A stretch of DNA of 8,622 nt from an uncultured Opitutia bacterium (GTDB lineage: Bacteria > Verrucomicrobiota > Verrucomicrobiia > Opitutales > UBA953). A model generated the notes under the pieces. That model saw nothing but the letters and a program-made list of their open reading frames with translations. It searched no databases and had not been told where the DNA came from. The stretch spans positions 1 through 8,622 of the forward strand of contig CALNBE010000097.1 in assembly GCA_937874455.1 (NCBI GenBank), in the 5' to 3' direction. Positions 6,731 through 8,622 of the stretch are shown one piece after another. Positions within the stretch are counted from its first letter, which is position 1, and every line of letters begins with the position of its first letter. A program made the translations under genes and the position numbers.

Positions 6731-7456
6731 CTGTTTCCTTTCCGTCGCCCTCCTTTCAAGCCTACGGCCAAACCGACCGCGGACTGGTGCGGCAACGAGG
6801 ATGCCTTCCTTTGCGGCCCCGCGCGCATGGTGTTCGCTGTTGCTGACGGCTTGGGCGGCTTGCCCCACGGCGACCTCGCCAGCAGCACCGCAATAGAGGA
6901 ACTGGCAAAGGAAACCCGCCAAGCAACCCCCGACACCCCTCTTCCCTGGGAAAATATTTTCCGCAAAATCAGCCGCCGGGTGTTTCGTTGCGCCGAAAGT
7001 CATGGCATCAACACCACCATTGGTACCACCCTCACCGCCGTGCAAATCCTCAAGGGGCGGAAACTCCGCATCGGCCACGTGGGCGACTCCGGGCTGTTTG
7101 TCTTCAGCAGCCAACACGCCATGCGCCTCACCACCGACCACACCCTGGCTCAGCAGGAGGTGTTGATCCACGGACAGGAAATTCTCCCCGATCTGCCCGA
7201 ATTTTACTCACACACTCTCACCCGCTGCATCGGGCAGGAGGAAAAACTGCCCGTTGAAGTCCGTGACGTGCCAGCCCGCCGCGACGACCGGCTGCTGCTC
7301 TACTCCGACGGCGTGACCAAGACTTGGGAACTTCCAGAACTGCACCAAGCGGTCAACCGCGCGGCTTCCGCCCGAGGGCTGGTGGAGGAAATCATCACCC
7401 AGTCCAACCAGCGGGGCGGTCCGGACAACGTGACCGCCATCGCTATCTTTTTCTAA
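6727..7456 (+). CDS. PP2C-family serine/threonine protein phosphatase, interrupted by a frameshift near 6793-6797
   Basis: PP2C (PPM, Stp/PstP-like) enzymes are metal-dependent cytoplasmic phosphatases that remove phosphate from Ser/Thr residues and usually oppose Hanks-type kinases. Translation from ATG 6727 gives SFQAYGQTDRGLVRQR, a typical PP2C N-terminus, then hits a stop at 6844-6846. The next frame continues the family exactly: NEDAF (6795-6809), FAVADGLGG, GTTLTA, GHVGDSG, LTTDHTL, TRCIGQ, LLLYSDGV and GGPDNVTAIAIFF. All metal-binding acids (Glu of NED, Asp of ADG, SDG and PDN) are present. Restoring five bases gives 244 residues, normal for the family, with no transmembrane or extra domain. 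ATG 6727 overlaps the glgB stop (ATGA), implying translational coupling. If the frameshift is real, translation from ATG 6827 (209 residues) would lose the NED strand and probably activity. No kinase gene is visible, so the substrate is unknown; glycogen metabolism or a general Ser/Thr kinase are guesses from context. Confidence 0.88.
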
Positions 7457-7468
7457 GCGACACCGGGC

Positions 7469-8622
7469 CTATCCAACCGGCACCACCTCGTGCAAATTAA
7501 AGGCGTCGTGCACTGCGCGCATCGCAGCCTCCGCCTTCTCAGGATCAACCGCGACGGAAATTTTGATCTCTGAAGTGGTGATCAACTCGCTGTTCACTCC
7601 TGCTGCAGCCAGCGCGTTGAACAGAATGCCTGCCACGCCCGGATGAGAAATCATGCCCACGCCGACAATGGAAATCTTGGCGACTTCCCCCGCCGCGCGC
7701 ACCGAACCACATCCCATTTTTTTCAACAAGACCCCAATCACCTTTTCTGTGCGCTCAAACTGATCGGTGTTCACAGAGAAAGTCAGGTTGGCCCGTCCGC
7801 TGGTGCCCAGATTCTTGATGATCATGTCCACGCTCAGCCCAGCCTCACCCATTGCTTCGAACAACAAGGCAACTGCGGCGGCAGTATCGGGAATGTCACT
7901 GACAGTGACGCGCGTTTGCGAGCGGTCGAGCGCGACACCGCTAATCACGGCATCTTCCATGGTCTTGGCAATGGCTTTCACAATGGTTCCTGGTTTGTCG
8001 TTAAAGGAGGAGCGAACTTCAAATGGGACATTATACTTTTGGGCAAACTCAACCGAGCGCGCCTGCATCACTTTGGAACCGCTGGAGGCCAGCTCCAGCA
8101 TTTCCTCGTAGGAAATTTCCGGCAATTTTCGTGCATTTAGCACAATGCGCGGGTCAGCGGTGTAAACTCCGTCCACGTCCGTGTAAATCTGGCAAATATC
8201 CGCCTTGATCGCCGCCGCCACCGCAATGGCAGTCAAATCCGATCCACCCCGGCCCAAAGTGGTGACATCATGATGCTCATCGACGCCCTGAAACCCGGCT
8301 ACGATAACCACCCGGCCTTCGTTCAATCGGTCCAAGATATCACCGCCAGTGATGCGGGCGATGCGCGCCCGGGTGTGCAACGCGTCCGTGACAATTCCCG
8401 CTTGGCCACCGGTGCGGGAACAAGCCGGGACGCCGATCGCGTGCAACGCAATGCTAAGCAAGGCGATAGTTTCCTGCTCCCCCACCGCCAGCAGCACATC
8501 CATCTCCCTTTCATCAGGCGACGGATGCAGCGCTTTGGCCCGGGAAATCAGCTCATTGGTCACCCCGCTGCGGGCGGATACCACCACAACCATCTGGTGT
8601 CCTTGCTGCCAATTTTCCTTGA
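7469..8622 (-). CDS. lysC: Aspartate kinase with two ACT domains, 5' end cut off by the window edge
   Basis: Aspartokinase phosphorylates L-aspartate, the first step toward lysine, diaminopimelate, methionine and threonine. The visible 383 residues run in frame off the right edge; relatives have about 405-412 residues, so roughly 20-30 residues including the KFGGTS motif are missing. The ATG at 8593 is therefore internal (VVVVSARSGVTNELI continues a typical kinase core) and is not the start. Visible motifs include TTLGRGGSDLTA, IYTDVDGVYTADPR and SGSKVMQARSVEFA in the kinase domain. A first ACT domain (VTVSDIPD...LSVDMIIKNL) and a second (AKISIVGVGMISHPGVAG...SELITTSEIKISV) follow, forming the site for feedback inhibition by lysine and/or threonine. 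Length and domain order match the Bacillus/Corynebacterium alpha-beta type, not the fused homoserine dehydrogenase forms. In that type a beta subunit starts internally; ATG 7960 (MEDAVISGVALDRSQ, 163 residues) is the equivalent codon but has no clear ribosome-binding site. It converges on the PP2C gene with a 12-base gap. Confidence 0.96.
   Translation of the reverse strand, partial: KENWQQGHQMVVVVSARSGVTNELISRAKALHPSPDEREMDVLLAVGEQETIALLSIALHAIGVPACSRTGGQAGIVTDALHTRARIARITGGDILDRLNEGRVVIVAGFQGVDEHHDVTTLGRGGSDLTAIAVAAAIKADICQIYTDVDGVYTADPRIVLNARKLPEISYEEMLELASSGSKVMQARSVEFAQKYNVPFEVRSSFNDKPGTIVKAIAKTMEDAVISGVALDRSQTRVTVSDIPDTAAAVALLFEAMGEAGLSVDMIIKNLGTSGRANLTFSVNTDQFERTEKVIGVLLKKMGCGSVRAAGEVAKISIVGVGMISHPGVAGILFNALAAAGVNSELITTSEIKISVAVDPEKAEAAMRAVHDAFNLHEVVPVG

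Noticed and set aside
7457..7500. Hairpin between the PP2C gene and lysC as a bidirectional terminator
   Set aside because: Only 4-base stems (CCGG/CCGG and GCAC/GTGC) can be formed and there is no T-tract. This is too weak to call.
1..8622. Mobile element, CRISPR array, tRNA, rRNA, riboswitch or defence system
   Set aside because: No terminal inverted repeats, transposase or integrase motifs, spaced direct repeats, tRNA cloverleaf or toxin-antitoxin-like pair were seen. All stretches over 300 bases are coding.

Overview
The window carries six protein-coding loci and nothing that looks mobile. In order they are pyrB (minus, 3' end cut by the left edge), a Tat/lipoprotein sugar isomerase-like protein (plus), lptD (minus, in two frames), glgB (plus), a PP2C-type phosphatase (plus, in two frames) and lysC (minus, 5' end cut by the right edge). 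The organism has an outer membrane, because LptD is the lipopolysaccharide-insertion barrel. The sequence looks GC-rich, and every clear start lacks a good Shine-Dalgarno sequence. The isomerase belongs to a secreted group common in Planctomycetes and Verrucomicrobia, and LptD lacks the cysteines of the proteobacterial protein. A member of the PVC group, perhaps Verrucomicrobiota, is my best guess, but this is inference and not proof.

Layout: pyrB and the isomerase gene are divergent across about 150 bases. The isomerase and lptD converge with a 24-base gap that contains an imperfect hairpin. lptD and glgB are divergent across about 160 bases. The glgB stop overlaps the ATG of the PP2C gene (ATGA), so these two form a tight translationally coupled pair. 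That pair converges on lysC with only 12 bases between the stops.

The genes are mainly housekeeping: pyrimidine synthesis (pyrB), outer-membrane assembly (lptD), glycogen branching (glgB) and the aspartate family of amino acids and diaminopimelate (lysC). The isomerase-like lipoprotein and the PP2C phosphatase are the less predictable members. Coupling of a Ser/Thr phosphatase to the branching enzyme suggests, without proving, a link between protein phosphorylation and glycogen metabolism.

The most notable observation is that two of the six genes are split by a frameshift, with both halves otherwise well conserved. In each case the break lies at a short tandem unit: lptD has GCGG twice, consistent with a 4-base duplication, and the PP2C gene has a single CAACG where two copies would exactly restore the conserved R-x-x-N-E-D motif. 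They may be assembly or read errors, or real slippage mutations. I found no convincing novel defence system, CRISPR array, tRNA, rRNA or insertion sequence.
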